Origin: Halorhabdus salina
Lineage (GTDB): Archaea; Halobacteriota; Halobacteria; Halobacteriales; Haloarculaceae
Direction of reading: 5' to 3'
NCBI RefSeq assembly: GCF_013839425.1
Contig: NZ_JACDNP010000014.1
Span: 1-57,211, forward strand
DNA: 57,211 bases
The notes below the pieces were generated by a model, which saw only the letters and a list, made by a program, of their open reading frames with translations, was not told where the DNA came from and did not search any database. The position numbers were made by a program, and so were the translations under genes. Every line of letters starts with the position of its first letter. The stretch's first letter is position 1. This document shows, piece after piece, positions 8,187 to 17,825 of the stretch.

Positions 8187-10622
8187 ATGCCCTATCACGA
8201 GGCGGCGAACTTTCTTTTCGACCTTCGCCGGTTCTCGCCACGGCCCGGGACCGAGGCGACTCGCGAGCTTCTGGCCCATCTGGACACCCCCCAGGAATCG
8301 CTGACCGCCGTCCAGATCGCCGGCTCGAACGGGAAGGGAAGTACTGCCCGAATGCTCGAATCAATCCTGCGCGAAGCCGGACTCGACGTGGGGATCTACA
8401 CGTCGCCACACCTCGAAGACGTTCGCGAGCGGATCAACGTCAACGGACGAAAAATATCGAAGGCAGCGATCAGTGAGTTCGTTGCAGACATCGAGCCGTA
8501 CGTGACTGATCGTGCGGCGTCCGGCGACTCGCCGACGTTTTTCGAGACGATGACGGCACTGGCCTTGTGGGAGTTTGGCCGTCAGGATGTCGACGTGGCA
8601 ATCCTGGAGGTCGGCATCGGCGGGCGTCACGACGCGACGAGCGTCGTGGACCCGGTTGCTGCAGGGCTCACCAGCGTCACGCTCGAACACACGGACTTCC
8701 TGGGCGAGACCATTCCGGAAATCGCCCGGGACAAGGCCGCTGTCGCGCCGGCTGACGCGGCCCTGGTGACGGCTGCCACCGGCGAGGCCCGCGAAACGAT
8801 CGAAACCGAAGTCAAAGACGTGCTTGGCGTCGGCAGGGACGACGCAGCCGTCAGCGTCGAGTACGAGGGTCGTGAGGGGCTCAGGAGCGTCATCTCTCTG
8901 GCCGGTTCCGACTGGTCGGTCGAGACGCGTCTCCCGCTGCTAGGTGCCCATCAGGCCCAAAACGCTGGTGTCGCCGCGGCGCTCGCCCGCCAGATCGCCG
9001 ACGTGACGGAAGCCGAGCTGATCGCAGGCCTCAGCCGTGCCACCTGGCCCGGTCGCTTCGAAGTGCTCGGCCGGGAACCGCTGGTCGTCCTCGACGGCGC
9101 GCACAATCCCGGCGGGTGTGAACGCGTCGGCGAGACTCTCGAGAGCTTCGACTACGACGACCTGCACCTCGTCGTCGGCGCGATGTGTGATAAGGACCAC
9201 CGGGGGATGGCCGCCGCGCTCCCAGACGCGGATCGGGTGACGGCCTGTGAACCCGCGATCGACCGCGCGGAGGACGAGACCGTGCTTGCGCGGGCCTTCA
9301 GCGAGCAGACCGACGCGGACGTCCGAACCCGATCTGATGTCGCCGGAGCGCTCGACGACGCCATCGAGGAGGCAGACCCCGCCGACGCCGTCCTCGTCGT
9401 GGGATCGCTGTACGCCGTCAGGGAGGCACGAACTCGCTGGACGCGCTCGACGACGCCAAAGCGCGTCGAGTCCCTTTCTGAGGGAGCAGAGACCCTCGAA
9501 GCCGCCCACGTCACGGATGCGGGCGTTCGGCACATGCGCGGGAAGGCCGCCCATCGGGTACTCAAGACGCGCGTCCAGCCCCGGCAGGCCCAGTACCTCA
9601 AGGAAGAACTGCTTTCCGTGGGTGGGGAGTGTGCGATTTCCGGACTGGCCGACCAGGACGAAGAACGCGTCGACGTGGTGCTGATGGGAACACTCGAACA
9701 GATCCGACGACTGACGGCAGGACTGGCCGATCAGCCCTACGGGCTTGCCCCGCTTGCCGACCAACTCCGGGCGACGCTTGGATTCGGCACCGAGGACGGC
9801 ACCGACGACTACCCCTGGAGTGACAGCACGGCAGTCATGGGAATTCTCAACGTCACACCGGATAGTTTCCACGACGGCGGGCAGTACAACGCCGTCGAGG
9901 ACGCACTGGCCCGCGCCGAGGAGATGATAGAGGCGGGTGTCGACATCGTCGACGTAGGCGGTGAGAGTACGCGCCCGGGGGCCGATCCGGTCGCCGTCGA
10001 GACCGAGCGGGACCGCGTCGTCCCCGTGATCGAGGAACTCGCCGGGCGAGACGTGACGGTCTCGGTCGACACCCGGAAAGTCGACGTCGCGGCGGCTGCC
10101 CTCGAAGCGGGAGCCGATATTCTCAACGACGTCTCCGGACTGGAAGATCCCGAAATGGCCGAACTGGCAGCCGAACACGACGCACCGGTGGTCGTGATGC
10201 ACAGCATCGATACGCCGGTCGATCCGGATCACGAGGTCCACTACGACGACGTGGTCGAAGACGTGATCGACGAGGTGACCGAACGTGTGTTGCTGGCCGA
10301 GAAGGCGGGGCTGGATCGCTCACAGATCCTCGTCGATCCCGGGCTTGGTTTCGGCAAGACGCCCGCGGAGGACTTCGAAGTTCTCGATCGACTGGAGGAA
10401 CTCGACGCACTCGGCTGCCCGATCCTGCTCGGCCACTCCCACAAGTCGATGTTCGGCCTCGTCGGCCGGGACGCCGAGGAACGGTACGATCCGACGGTCG
10501 CCGCGACGGCACTGGCAACCGAACGCGGGGCGGACGTGATCAGGGTCCACGACGCAGCCGCTGGCGTCGCAGCCGTCGACGTCGTCGAGGCCGCGGCCGA
10601 TCCCGACGCATTCCGTGACTGA
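8187..10622 (+). CDS. folCP: folylpolyglutamate synthase / dihydropteroate synthase fusion
   Basis: An 811-residue fusion. The N-terminal half is FolC: the Mur-ligase-type P-loop AGSNGKGSTARM (around residues 45-56), TSPHLEDVRERINVNG, GRHDATSVVDPVAAGLTSV and LDGAHNPGG. A linker domain covers about 425-520. The C-terminal half from about 546 is dihydropteroate synthase FolP: MGILNVTPDSFHDGG, GGESTRPGADPV, SVDTRKVDVAAAALEAGADI, DPGLGFGK and LLGHSHKS. It joins pterin to p-aminobenzoate and adds glutamate. A FolC-FolP fusion has been characterised in Haloferax volcanii. The start at 8187 (MPYHEAANFLFDL) matches FolC N-termini; an ATG four codons upstream (8175) is the alternative. Confidence 0.93.
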   Translation: MPYHEAANFLFDLRRFSPRPGTEATRELLAHLDTPQESLTAVQIAGSNGKGSTARMLESILREAGLDVGIYTSPHLEDVRERINVNGRKISKAAISEFVADIEPYVTDRAASGDSPTFFETMTALALWEFGRQDVDVAILEVGIGGRHDATSVVDPVAAGLTSVTLEHTDFLGETIPEIARDKAAVAPADAALVTAATGEARETIETEVKDVLGVGRDDAAVSVEYEGREGLRSVISLAGSDWSVETRLPLLGAHQAQNAGVAAALARQIADVTEAELIAGLSRATWPGRFEVLGREPLVVLDGAHNPGGCERVGETLESFDYDDLHLVVGAMCDKDHRGMAAALPDADRVTACEPAIDRAEDETVLARAFSEQTDADVRTRSDVAGALDDAIEEADPADAVLVVGSLYAVREARTRWTRSTTPKRVESLSEGAETLEAAHVTDAGVRHMRGKAAHRVLKTRVQPRQAQYLKEELLSVGGECAISGLADQDEERVDVVLMGTLEQIRRLTAGLADQPYGLAPLADQLRATLGFGTEDGTDDYPWSDSTAVMGILNVTPDSFHDGGQYNAVEDALARAEEMIEAGVDIVDVGGESTRPGADPVAVETERDRVVPVIEELAGRDVTVSVDTRKVDVAAAALEAGADILNDVSGLEDPEMAELAAEHDAPVVVMHSIDTPVDPDHEVHYDDVVEDVIDEVTERVLLAEKAGLDRSQILVDPGLGFGKTPAEDFEVLDRLEELDALGCPILLGHSHKSMFGLVGRDAEERYDPTVAATALATERGADVIRVHDAAAGVAAVDVVEAAADPDAFRD

Positions 10623-10648
10623 GCTGTCCGATTTTCTCCCGTTGGCAC

Positions 10649-11707
10649 TCACAACAGTCCGTGTGACGCCACGACGTCCTCGTAGACATCGACGTAGGCG
10701 TCTATGACAGCCTCGTGATCGTAAGACGCGAAGGAATCGTCGAACGACCGGCGTTCGAGTCCGCCCGATTCGACGATGGCGTCGGCCAGTTCCTGTGGGT
10801 CGGTCACCCGGAAGCTGCGTCGATGGTTCTCGATCAGTTCGTGCGCGCTGGACTTGGCCTGATACTCGACAATGCCGACGGACCCGGCCGCAAGCGCCCA
10901 GAGCAATTCCGTGGCGAAATATTCCCGATAGGCAGTGTGGACGAAGGTGTGGGCACCCCGGTAGATCGCCAGGCGTTCGTCCCGTGAGGCCTCGCCGACG
11001 AACGTGAGACGGTCGTCGATTCGGAGGTCGGCGGCTTGGCGCTCATAGTCAGCCCGGAGCGGCCCGTCGCCGACGATCGTGGCCGACCACTCCCGGTCGC
11101 GCAACTCCGCGAGGGCCAGTAAGAGACTGTCGACGTTGGCACTCTCATCAAGCGGATGGGCAAAGGCGACTTCGACTGGCTCGGCCGGGTCGACCGACTG
11201 CACCAGCGAGAGGTCGATGCCGTTAGGGATCTGCTCGGTCCGGTCATCAGCAATCCCACGCTCGCGGACCTGTGTCCGGACGAGTTCCGAAGGGGTGATC
11301 ACCGCGGCCGCTTCGCGGAGTGACTGGGCCACGGTCCGTGAGTCGGCCAGCCCCTCGTCACCGTACCACTCGATTATCAGCGGCGCGCGGGCGAGCGTCC
11401 CACCGGTCGAAGCCCCGAAGACCGCAGCCGGTGGGTTCGGGGCCGCATGGATCACGTCCGGGCGATGGCGAGCCAGTAGCAGTGGCAGCCGGGCCCCAAA
11501 GGAGGTCCGGGCCGGCGAGACCGTCACGCCGTGATAGGTTACGCCGTCGATCGTCCGTTGGTCCTGATACTCGTCCCACCAAGCGGCACAGTAGACAGTG
11601 ACGTCGTGGCCGCGATCGGCCAGCCGGTGAGCGACGCGTTCGAGTCGACGGTTTCCCTCGGTGTCCCGATGACGGGTCGTCGTCATCGACACGAAGGCGA
11701 CCCGCAT
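10649..11707 (-). CDS. glycosyltransferase family 4 (GT-B) protein
   Basis: A 352-residue GT-B glycosyltransferase. The N-terminal Rossmann domain begins MRVAFVSMTTTRHRDTEGNRR, with RLADRGHDVTVY and RHRPDVIHAAPNPPAAV. The C-terminal domain has IPNGIDLSLV, ATIVGDGPLRADYE, RLTFVGEAS and the acceptor/nucleotide-sugar region YREYFATELLWALAAGSVGIV. The start at 11707 puts the first beta strand at the N-terminus as is usual; nine upstream codons are ignored. Donor and acceptor are unknown. It stands alone, convergent with folCP and divergent from the ABC exporter. Confidence 0.85.
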   Translation of the reverse strand: MRVAFVSMTTTRHRDTEGNRRLERVAHRLADRGHDVTVYCAAWWDEYQDQRTIDGVTYHGVTVSPARTSFGARLPLLLARHRPDVIHAAPNPPAAVFGASTGGTLARAPLIIEWYGDEGLADSRTVAQSLREAAAVITPSELVRTQVRERGIADDRTEQIPNGIDLSLVQSVDPAEPVEVAFAHPLDESANVDSLLLALAELRDREWSATIVGDGPLRADYERQAADLRIDDRLTFVGEASRDERLAIYRGAHTFVHTAYREYFATELLWALAAGSVGIVEYQAKSSAHELIENHRRSFRVTDPQELADAIVESGGLERRSFDDSFASYDHEAVIDAYVDVYEDVVASHGLL

Positions 11708-11819
11708 ACTCGGCCTGAGAACGCCGGCTCTCAAAAACCCCCCGTCTTCGACGGGCGCGTCACTGCCAACCTGCGAGTGAGGTGATACCCAGTTCTCCGT
11801 TGCGTTGCCGAAATGAAAA

Positions 11820-11827
11820 CTATTTTT
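11820..11827 (+). promoter_or_regulatory. BRE/TATA promoter of ABC exporter operon
   Basis: CTATTTTT, preceded by a strong BRE-like CCGAAATGAAAA (11808-11819), is centred 27 nt upstream of the ATG at 11851. This predicts a leaderless two-gene mRNA and fixes the start well inside the longer open frame. Confidence 0.65.
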
Positions 11828-11850
11828 CAGTCCGACGGCGAGGGGCCAGT

Positions 11851-12828
11851 ATGACCGCCATCGAGATCAAAAATCTTACCAAGCGATATGGATCGGGACC
11901 CGACGCCGTCCAGGCACTGGACGGCCTGGACCTCACCGTCCGGGAAGGTGAAGTCTTTGGCTTTCTCGGTCCAAACGGGGCCGGAAAGTCCACGACGATC
12001 AATATCCTGTTACACTTCATCGACGCGACGGACGGCACAGCGACTGTCTTCGGCCACGACGTCGGCACGGAGTCGATGGCCGTCCGGTCGAAGACGGGCG
12101 TCCTGCCGGAGGGATTCGAGGTGTTCGACCGGCTCACGGCCCGGGAACACCTGGAGTGGGTCATGGACGCCAAAGGCATCACGGACGACGCTGGGGCGAT
12201 CCTCGAGACAGTCGGGCTCAGCGAGGCTGCTGATCGGCAGACCGGTGGGTTCTCGAAAGGGATGGGCCAGCGACTGGCCCTCGGGATGGCACTGGTCGGC
12301 GATCCCGACCTGCTGATTCTGGACGAACCCTCCTCGGGGCTGGACCCGACCGGGATGCAGGACGTCCGGAATATCATCCTCGACCTCGCAGAGCAAGGGA
12401 CGACAGTCTTCTTCTCGAGTCACATCCTCGGCGAGGTCGAGGCGGTCTGTGATCGGGTCGCTATCCTCAATCAGGGCGAACTCGTCGCCCTGGACACGAT
12501 CGAAGCCCTTCAAGAGCGTGACGGCGGTGTCGAATCGATCGAGGTGACCGTTGAGGCGGTCCCGGAGCCGGCCGGCCTGAACGAGTTCAACGGCGTTCAG
12601 CGCGTCAGCGTCGAGGAGGACACCGTCGTCGCAGTCTGTTCGGACACGGCAGCCAAAGTCGACGTCGTGCGCTGGCTGGACGAGCGAACGACAGTGACGG
12701 ACATTATCTCCGAGGACACATCTCTGGAAGAACTCTTCCACCGGTATACGGGTGAGAATCCAGCGACCGAGCAGCAAACAGCAGGGAGTCCCGAGACACC
12801 GGCCCAGGCCACGGAGGGGAGCCAATGA
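11851..12828 (+). CDS. ABC-2 type transporter ATP-binding protein
   Basis: A 325-residue ABC ATPase of the DrrA/CcmA-like exporter class. It has Walker A GPNGAGKST (40-48), signature GFSKGMGQRLALGMAL, Walker B LLILDEPSSGLDP and the switch histidine in SSHILGEVEAVCDR. A C-terminal extension of about 90 residues carries a conserved DTSLEELFHRYTG element and then a disordered Pro/Thr/Gln tail. Its stop overlaps the permease start by 4 nt (ATGA). Together they form a complete ABC-2 exporter with unknown cargo. Confidence 0.9.
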   Translation: MTAIEIKNLTKRYGSGPDAVQALDGLDLTVREGEVFGFLGPNGAGKSTTINILLHFIDATDGTATVFGHDVGTESMAVRSKTGVLPEGFEVFDRLTAREHLEWVMDAKGITDDAGAILETVGLSEAADRQTGGFSKGMGQRLALGMALVGDPDLLILDEPSSGLDPTGMQDVRNIILDLAEQGTTVFFSSHILGEVEAVCDRVAILNQGELVALDTIEALQERDGGVESIEVTVEAVPEPAGLNEFNGVQRVSVEEDTVVAVCSDTAAKVDVVRWLDERTTVTDIISEDTSLEELFHRYTGENPATEQQTAGSPETPAQATEGSQ

Positions 12829-13667
12829 GTCTGCTTGCCGTCGCGCGACGGGACTTCCTCGACGTCCGGCGCGCCAAACTCGTCTGGGCCCCGGTCGCGC
12901 TGTACACCGCGTTCATGCTCCTGTTCTTCTGGGGCCAAAGTACTGCATCCGATCCAGACTTCTATGGGATCATCTGGGGGCTCGTCGGCCTGGGTGGCGT
13001 CCTGCTCGTGCCGTTGATCGCGCTGGTCGCCGCGTACCTCTCAATCGCCGGGGAACGTGAGTCAGGACAAATCAAGTTCACGCTCGGCGTACCCGTCAGT
13101 CGCACAGCAGTCATCGGCGGGAAACTCCTTGCACGTGGGGCCGTCGTCTTGCTCGGTCTCGCTGTCTCGCTGGCGTTGGCCGTGCCGATCGCAATGGTCT
13201 TCGTTCCCGAGATGACGATCGAGTACGGCGATTACGCGCTGTTCGCGCTGACGACGCTCGCCTATGCCCTGGCGTACGTCGCGATCGCCGTTTCCCTCTC
13301 GGCGGTGACGGGCAGCCGCTCGCGAGCGATGGCCGCCGGGATCGGCTTTTTCTTCGTGTTCAACATCGGCTGGAACTTCCTCCCGGTCAGACCCATAGAG
13401 ATGATCGAGTTCGTCCTCGACCAGTTCGGCATGACAGCTTCCGAGGAGCTGCTCGAACTGGTCTACAGCCTTTCTCCGACCGGGGCGTACATGAACGCGA
13501 CCGAACTCTACATGCCAACCCGGTTCCTCGAGATGGTCGGCAACGTCCCACCCAGTGACCCACCGTTCTACATCCAGGGCTGGTTCATGGTCGTCATCCT
13601 CGCGGCCTGGATCGTCGTCCCGCTCGCGTTGGCCAACTGGCGGTTCTCGAAGGCCCAGCTCGGATAG
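12825..13667 (+). CDS. ABC-2 type transporter permease
   Basis: A 280-residue polytopic membrane protein with about six hydrophobic segments. It carries the ABC-2 permease signature after TM2, AAYLSIAGERESGQIKFTLGVPVSRTAVIGGKLLARG, where the ATPase is expected to dock. Between TM5 and TM6 is an extracellular loop containing SLSPTGAYMNATELYMP. It is translationally coupled to the ATPase gene by a 4-nt overlap. It resembles NosY/ABC2_membrane_2-type permeases common beside such ATPases in haloarchaea. The substrate is unknown. Confidence 0.85.
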   Translation: MSLLAVARRDFLDVRRAKLVWAPVALYTAFMLLFFWGQSTASDPDFYGIIWGLVGLGGVLLVPLIALVAAYLSIAGERESGQIKFTLGVPVSRTAVIGGKLLARGAVVLLGLAVSLALAVPIAMVFVPEMTIEYGDYALFALTTLAYALAYVAIAVSLSAVTGSRSRAMAAGIGFFFVFNIGWNFLPVRPIEMIEFVLDQFGMTASEELLELVYSLSPTGAYMNATELYMPTRFLEMVGNVPPSDPPFYIQGWFMVVILAAWIVVPLALANWRFSKAQLG

Positions 13668-13832
13668 GTCTCCACACAGCGTGTCATCGGCCTTCGGGCA
13701 GTCTTTTCATCCAATATCTGTCAAGAATCGCGTCAAGATGCAGGGCACGTATCTTGCACGACTGTCTGCCCGAAATGCGGGCGAAGAGAATCGGTCGATA
13801 CAGTCGTTACAGGTAATAGTGGATGAAGATCG

Positions 13833-14051
13833 CTATTCGTCGTAACGTGCCTCGTACCGCCTGTATATGAGAGCAAAAGGAACAAAAGCGAGAGCGGCCC
13901 CGATTACGAACCCGACTGTTCCCGCGTATGGTAGATTCTGTGTTTGAGCGTATACACTGACTGCTTCTCCCGCGTACTGCATCCCTATAGATGCCGATAT
14001 AATAAGTGCCGCCTGCACAGCAAAGTGGTTTTCAACAAAATTCTCAGCCAT
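13833..14051 (-). CDS. small two-span membrane protein
   Basis: A 72-residue hypothetical protein with two predicted membrane segments (about 12-34 and 43-62) and a charged C-terminus RRYEARYDE. A minus-strand TATA element (CATAAAAT, within 14078-14087) lies about 30 nt before the ATG, which supports a real leaderless gene. Base composition is more AT-rich than its neighbours. No family was recognised. It lies between the ABC exporter and egsA with no operon partner. Confidence 0.55.
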   Translation of the reverse strand: MAENFVENHFAVQAALIISASIGMQYAGEAVSVYAQTQNLPYAGTVGFVIGAALAFVPFALIYRRYEARYDE

Positions 14052-14176
14052 GACTAAAACTAGAGTACGAACACCGATAGATTTTATGTTGACTGTTACG
14101 TTCGCATCCTGTCCCGAGTGGCTGGTTCAATATCTTCAGTATGAAAGATAAAAATCCGTCTTGCTGAATGGGCGCT

Positions 14177-15235
14177 CTAGATCACGCCGGTCACTTCAGC
14201 CGCTTCAAGTGCCGCGGCTTCGCTCATCCCGTTCCCGAGGATCGTGTAGCGATCGCGGATCTCGTGGGCGGTCGTCAGCGCTTCGATGATCGTCGACTCG
14301 TCGATTTCAAGTTCCTCGGCGGTCGTCGGCGCGCCGATAACGGCCAGGGCGTCCCGGATGTCACGCCATTCGCCATCCGCCCCGCTGTGGAGGTACTCGA
14401 CCATGATCGAGCCGACGCCGACCTGATGGCCGTGCAGTGCGGCATCCGGAACGAGCCGATCGAGCTGGTGGGAAAAGAGGTGCTCGGCACCCGAGGCCGG
14501 CCGAGAACTGCCGGCGATGGACATCGCCACGCCGGAGGAAACCAGTGCCTTGACGACCACCCAGGCGGACTCCTCTAACCCCTGCTTGATCGAGTCCGCG
14601 CGCTCGACGAGCAACTCGGCCGTCATCCGTGAGAGGGCCCCGGAGTACTCCGAGTAGGTGACGTTCTGGAGGCGCTGGGCGAGTTGCCAGTCTTTGACGG
14701 CGGTATAGTTCGAGATGATGTCGGCACAGCCTGCAGTCGTCAGTCGCCAGGGTGCGTCCGCCAAAATGGTCGTGTCGGCGATGACAGCCACCGGCGGGTG
14801 TGCGGCGACACTGTGTCGCGTCCCGGCCTCGGGCACCGAAGCGCGGCCGCTGACGATCCCGTCGTGGCTGGCGGCAGTCGGTACCGAGACAAACCCCGTC
14901 CCCAGTTCGTCGGCAGCCATCTTCGTGATGTCGATGGGTTTGCCGCCGCCGACGCCAATCAGGTAGTCCGCGCCGACGTCCTCGGCGGCGTCGATCACGC
15001 GCTGGACAGCCTCGAAACTCGCCTCCTCGATGATCGTGACAGCGGGGTCGTGACCGCGCTCTTCGAACTGTTCACAGACGGTCTGGCCGGCAACTTCGTT
15101 CGGTATCTCGCCGGTCACGATCAGCGGGCGGCCGGACAGGTGAAGCTCTTCGACGGCTTCCGCCGTCCGTCCGAGGACGTCGTGACCCACGAGAACGTTC
15201 CGAGGCAGGCGGATCCAGATTGACTTCTCGAACAT
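14177..15235 (-). CDS. egsA: sn-glycerol-1-phosphate dehydrogenase
   Basis: A 352-residue NAD(P)H-dependent enzyme that reduces dihydroxyacetone phosphate to sn-glycerol-1-phosphate, the backbone of archaeal ether lipids. It has the cofactor loop GVGGGKPIDITKMAA, the substrate/metal region PTAASHDGIVSGRAS, and the zinc ligand histidines in GAEHLFSHQLD and ALHGHQVGVGSIMVEY. The length matches archaeal EgsA. The ATG at 15235 (MFEKSIWIRLPRNVLVGH) is preferred to an in-frame start nine codons upstream. It is a single essential gene with no lipid-synthesis neighbours here. Confidence 0.95.
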   Translation of the reverse strand: MFEKSIWIRLPRNVLVGHDVLGRTAEAVEELHLSGRPLIVTGEIPNEVAGQTVCEQFEERGHDPAVTIIEEASFEAVQRVIDAAEDVGADYLIGVGGGKPIDITKMAADELGTGFVSVPTAASHDGIVSGRASVPEAGTRHSVAAHPPVAVIADTTILADAPWRLTTAGCADIISNYTAVKDWQLAQRLQNVTYSEYSGALSRMTAELLVERADSIKQGLEESAWVVVKALVSSGVAMSIAGSSRPASGAEHLFSHQLDRLVPDAALHGHQVGVGSIMVEYLHSGADGEWRDIRDALAVIGAPTTAEELEIDESTIIEALTTAHEIRDRYTILGNGMSEAAALEAAEVTGVI

Positions 15236-15299
15236 GTCCCGACACTCGCCGCCAGTGCTCATAATCCTTTGCCGTCACGATACGAACCAGACCACACTG

Positions 15300-16670
15300 T
15301 CACTCAGCAACGTCGGCTCGCTCTGCCATCATGCCGGCCGCTTTCTCAGCCCAGTCACCCCAGACGAAGCCGGCCACCGCGACGGCCGCCCAGCAGGCGT
15401 AGTTCAGAATTACCCCGACATAGATGCCAGGAACACCCCACTCGAAGACGATCGCGAGGAGAGACGAGACGCCGAGCATGAATACGAACGAGCCGATCGC
15501 TCGGGCGTAAAACGGGATTCGGGTCTCCCCAGCCCCACGTAACGCGCCGGCAAAGGGAAAGAAGATCCCGAAGAACACCATCGATCCCCCAAACACCTGC
15601 GTAAACGGGATCGCGTAGCCGAGCGTGGCAGCGTCGTCCGTGAACACAGCTGCGATCGGAGCGGCGAAGATGACGAGTCCCGCCCCGACGATCCCCACCG
15701 TGACGACACTGAGTCCGGCGATCGCGAATCCGGTGTAGCGCGCCTGTGCAGGGTCCCCGTCACCGAGGGCCTGGCCGACCAGGATGCTGCTGACCGTATT
15801 GATCGCTCGGTAGATCGGTCCGGCGACCTGCTGGTAGCTCCGTCGACCGATGTGGAAGGCGGCGTTGACTTCCGTTCCGAAGACGAGCAGCAGCGAGTTG
15901 AACGGGAAATTCGCCAGCGACGAGCTCATCCCCTCCGCGAAGTTGGGCGCACTGATCCGGACAAGCTGGTCCGTAATCGTCAGCGATCGCGGGCGGGCAA
16001 AGGACAGATCGGTCCAGCGACTCGCGATCGCGGCCACGACAACACTGGCTTCCAAGAAGCGTGCGAGCAGTGTCGCCAGCCCGATTCCGACGATTCCCAA
16101 TCGCGGGACCAGGCCGACACCCAGCGCCAGCACGACCGTTGTGACTGCGTTGAAGATGCTCGCGCCACCGTTGACAACCATTGGAGTCACCGTGTCGCCG
16201 GCCCCCTGTAACGCCCGTGAGCCGACCAACCCGACGATCCGGAACGGTGAAGCGACGAAGATCAACGTGAGATAAGCCCCGCCGAGGCGCACGACATCGG
16301 CTTCAGCGCCGAGGATCTCAATAAACCTGTCCGCGAACAGCAATCCGACGGCGACCAGCGGAATTCCGATCAGGAAACCGATGAGGATCGCCTGTGTAAT
16401 TCCCCGGTTGCGCGTCGTCTTCGCACCCCGCCCGGTGTCCTGACTCGACAGCGCAATCGCGCCAGTCCCGAGACTGAGGCCCATTCTGAGCGGGATCTGT
16501 CCGTAGAGATCAGCTAATCCGACGGCCGTGACGTAGGCCGGGGCGAACAGCCCGGCGACCACGATATCGACCGTCCGCATCAGCGTCGTGAAGCCGTGCT
16601 GGACGGCGACTGGCCAGGAGAGCGTAAAAACCTGCCGCCAGAGCCCGACCAACCGATCGCGGTCGACCAT
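15300..16670 (-). CDS. MATE family efflux transporter
   Basis: A 456-residue membrane protein with twelve hydrophobic segments in two homologous halves. MATE-type features include TLSWPVAVQHGFTTLMRTVD in TM1, the NorM-like GTGAIALSSQDTGRG, ALQGAGDTVTPM and GALRGAGETRIPFYAR, the last two being the paired G-A/R-G-A-G-x-T motifs of the two halves. It probably exports cationic drugs or metabolites using a Na+ or H+ gradient. It is on the same strand as the epimerase upstream, but a gap of about 100 nt separates them. Confidence 0.9.
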   Translation of the reverse strand: MVDRDRLVGLWRQVFTLSWPVAVQHGFTTLMRTVDIVVAGLFAPAYVTAVGLADLYGQIPLRMGLSLGTGAIALSSQDTGRGAKTTRNRGITQAILIGFLIGIPLVAVGLLFADRFIEILGAEADVVRLGGAYLTLIFVASPFRIVGLVGSRALQGAGDTVTPMVVNGGASIFNAVTTVVLALGVGLVPRLGIVGIGLATLLARFLEASVVVAAIASRWTDLSFARPRSLTITDQLVRISAPNFAEGMSSSLANFPFNSLLLVFGTEVNAAFHIGRRSYQQVAGPIYRAINTVSSILVGQALGDGDPAQARYTGFAIAGLSVVTVGIVGAGLVIFAAPIAAVFTDDAATLGYAIPFTQVFGGSMVFFGIFFPFAGALRGAGETRIPFYARAIGSFVFMLGVSSLLAIVFEWGVPGIYVGVILNYACWAAVAVAGFVWGDWAEKAAGMMAERADVAE

Positions 16671-16772
16671 TCACGTCCGCGAAGGGTGGGCGCCCGAAAG
16701 TCAGTGTCGATGTGCTCTCTGCTGCCCCGGGGTGTCTCTCACGTGCACGGTGTTTCGGCCGCCCGCGGTCAC

Positions 16773-17753
16773 TCACTGCGAACCGATGACCATCTCGACT
16801 CGCTCGCGATCCGGCCCGTTACCTTGGCCCGTTCGATCGCTCTCGCGGTGTTCAGCCACGGTCGCCGCAAGTGCTTGCTCCTGGGGCGTCGACTCCCACC
16901 CGAGCGCGTGGAGTTTCGACGTCGATAGCAGATGTGGTTGCTCGCGATAAAGCGGGAATTCCTCGGGGGAGACCATCCCCGCGGCGAGTTCGTTTGCACT
17001 CACGCCCACGGGGCGGGCATCGCGGTCCATCGCGTCGGCGATCAGTTCGACCCACTGGCCAAGCGTCGGGGCGTGACGGTCGCCGACGTTGTAGGCCTCG
17101 CCAGCCTCGCCGCGTTCGGCGACGATCCGGAGCGCGCTGGCGACGTCCTCGACGTAGACGAATTGCCAGAGGCTGAGGCCGTCTCCTGGCACCACGACCC
17201 GGTCGAAGGTATCGACCCGGTGGAGCCAGTAGTCGAACCGTGCGGTGTAGTCATATGGCCCATAAACCACCGTCGGGCGAACGCTCATTGCCCGGACGCC
17301 GTCCTCGGCGGCGGCAAAGACCGCGCGGTCACCCTCGGCCTTCCGGTTGCCGTACGTCCGCGAGGAGTCGTCAGTCGCTTGCTCGTCAGTACACGGTTCC
17401 AGGGGCGTCTCGTCTTCCCGTTTGGGCACGCGTTCTTCGCCGTAGGCCGAGCCACTGGAGACGTAAACGTACGCCTCAACGTCGGCGAAGATGTCGGTCG
17501 CGACGCGAACGTCCCGCGGGTAGTAGGCCACGCAATCGATGACGACGTCAGGGTCAACTTGCTCGTGAGCGGCTTCGAGTGCCGCGTCGTCGGTCCGATC
17601 GCCCTGGACGTGGACGACGCGGTCGTCCGCCGCGAACGGGTTCTCGTGGTTACCCCGGTTGAACAGCGTCACGTCGTACTCGTGATCGAGAAACTCCTCG
17701 ACGGTGTGGCGGCCGATAAATCGCGTGCCGCCGATGATCAGTACGTCGTCCAT
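16773..17753 (-). CDS. NAD-dependent epimerase/dehydratase (extended SDR)
   Basis: A 326-residue extended short-chain dehydrogenase. It has the Rossmann motif IIGGTRFIGRHTVEEF at the N-terminus, the catalytic YxxxK as YGNRKAEGD with SSGSAYG upstream, then RPTVVYGPYD. The C-terminal part (YNVGDRHAPTLGQWVELIADAM) resembles the isoflavone-reductase-like and chloroplast RNA-binding (CSP41-like) epimerases. The substrate is probably a nucleotide sugar but cannot be assigned. It lies 72 nt downstream of gltD on the same strand and could be a distal member of that transcript. Confidence 0.8.
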   Translation of the reverse strand: MDDVLIIGGTRFIGRHTVEEFLDHEYDVTLFNRGNHENPFAADDRVVHVQGDRTDDAALEAAHEQVDPDVVIDCVAYYPRDVRVATDIFADVEAYVYVSSGSAYGEERVPKREDETPLEPCTDEQATDDSSRTYGNRKAEGDRAVFAAAEDGVRAMSVRPTVVYGPYDYTARFDYWLHRVDTFDRVVVPGDGLSLWQFVYVEDVASALRIVAERGEAGEAYNVGDRHAPTLGQWVELIADAMDRDARPVGVSANELAAGMVSPEEFPLYREQPHLLSTSKLHALGWESTPQEQALAATVAEHRESDRTGQGNGPDRERVEMVIGSQ

Positions 17754-17825
17754 GGGTCATCGCTGGGCCGGGTGCGACAAGCCCGTGTCGTTCTCCGGCC
17801 TACCGAGGAAGGGCGTCGATCACTC

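Noticed and set aside
8940-10241. 433-codon minus-strand ORF opposite folCP
   Set aside because: It is a shadow of a confident FolC-FolP fusion and its translation has no recognisable domain.
13738-13845. 35-codon ORF between the ABC permease and the small membrane protein
   Set aside because: There is no promoter at leaderless spacing, no family resemblance, and it overlaps the convergent gene.
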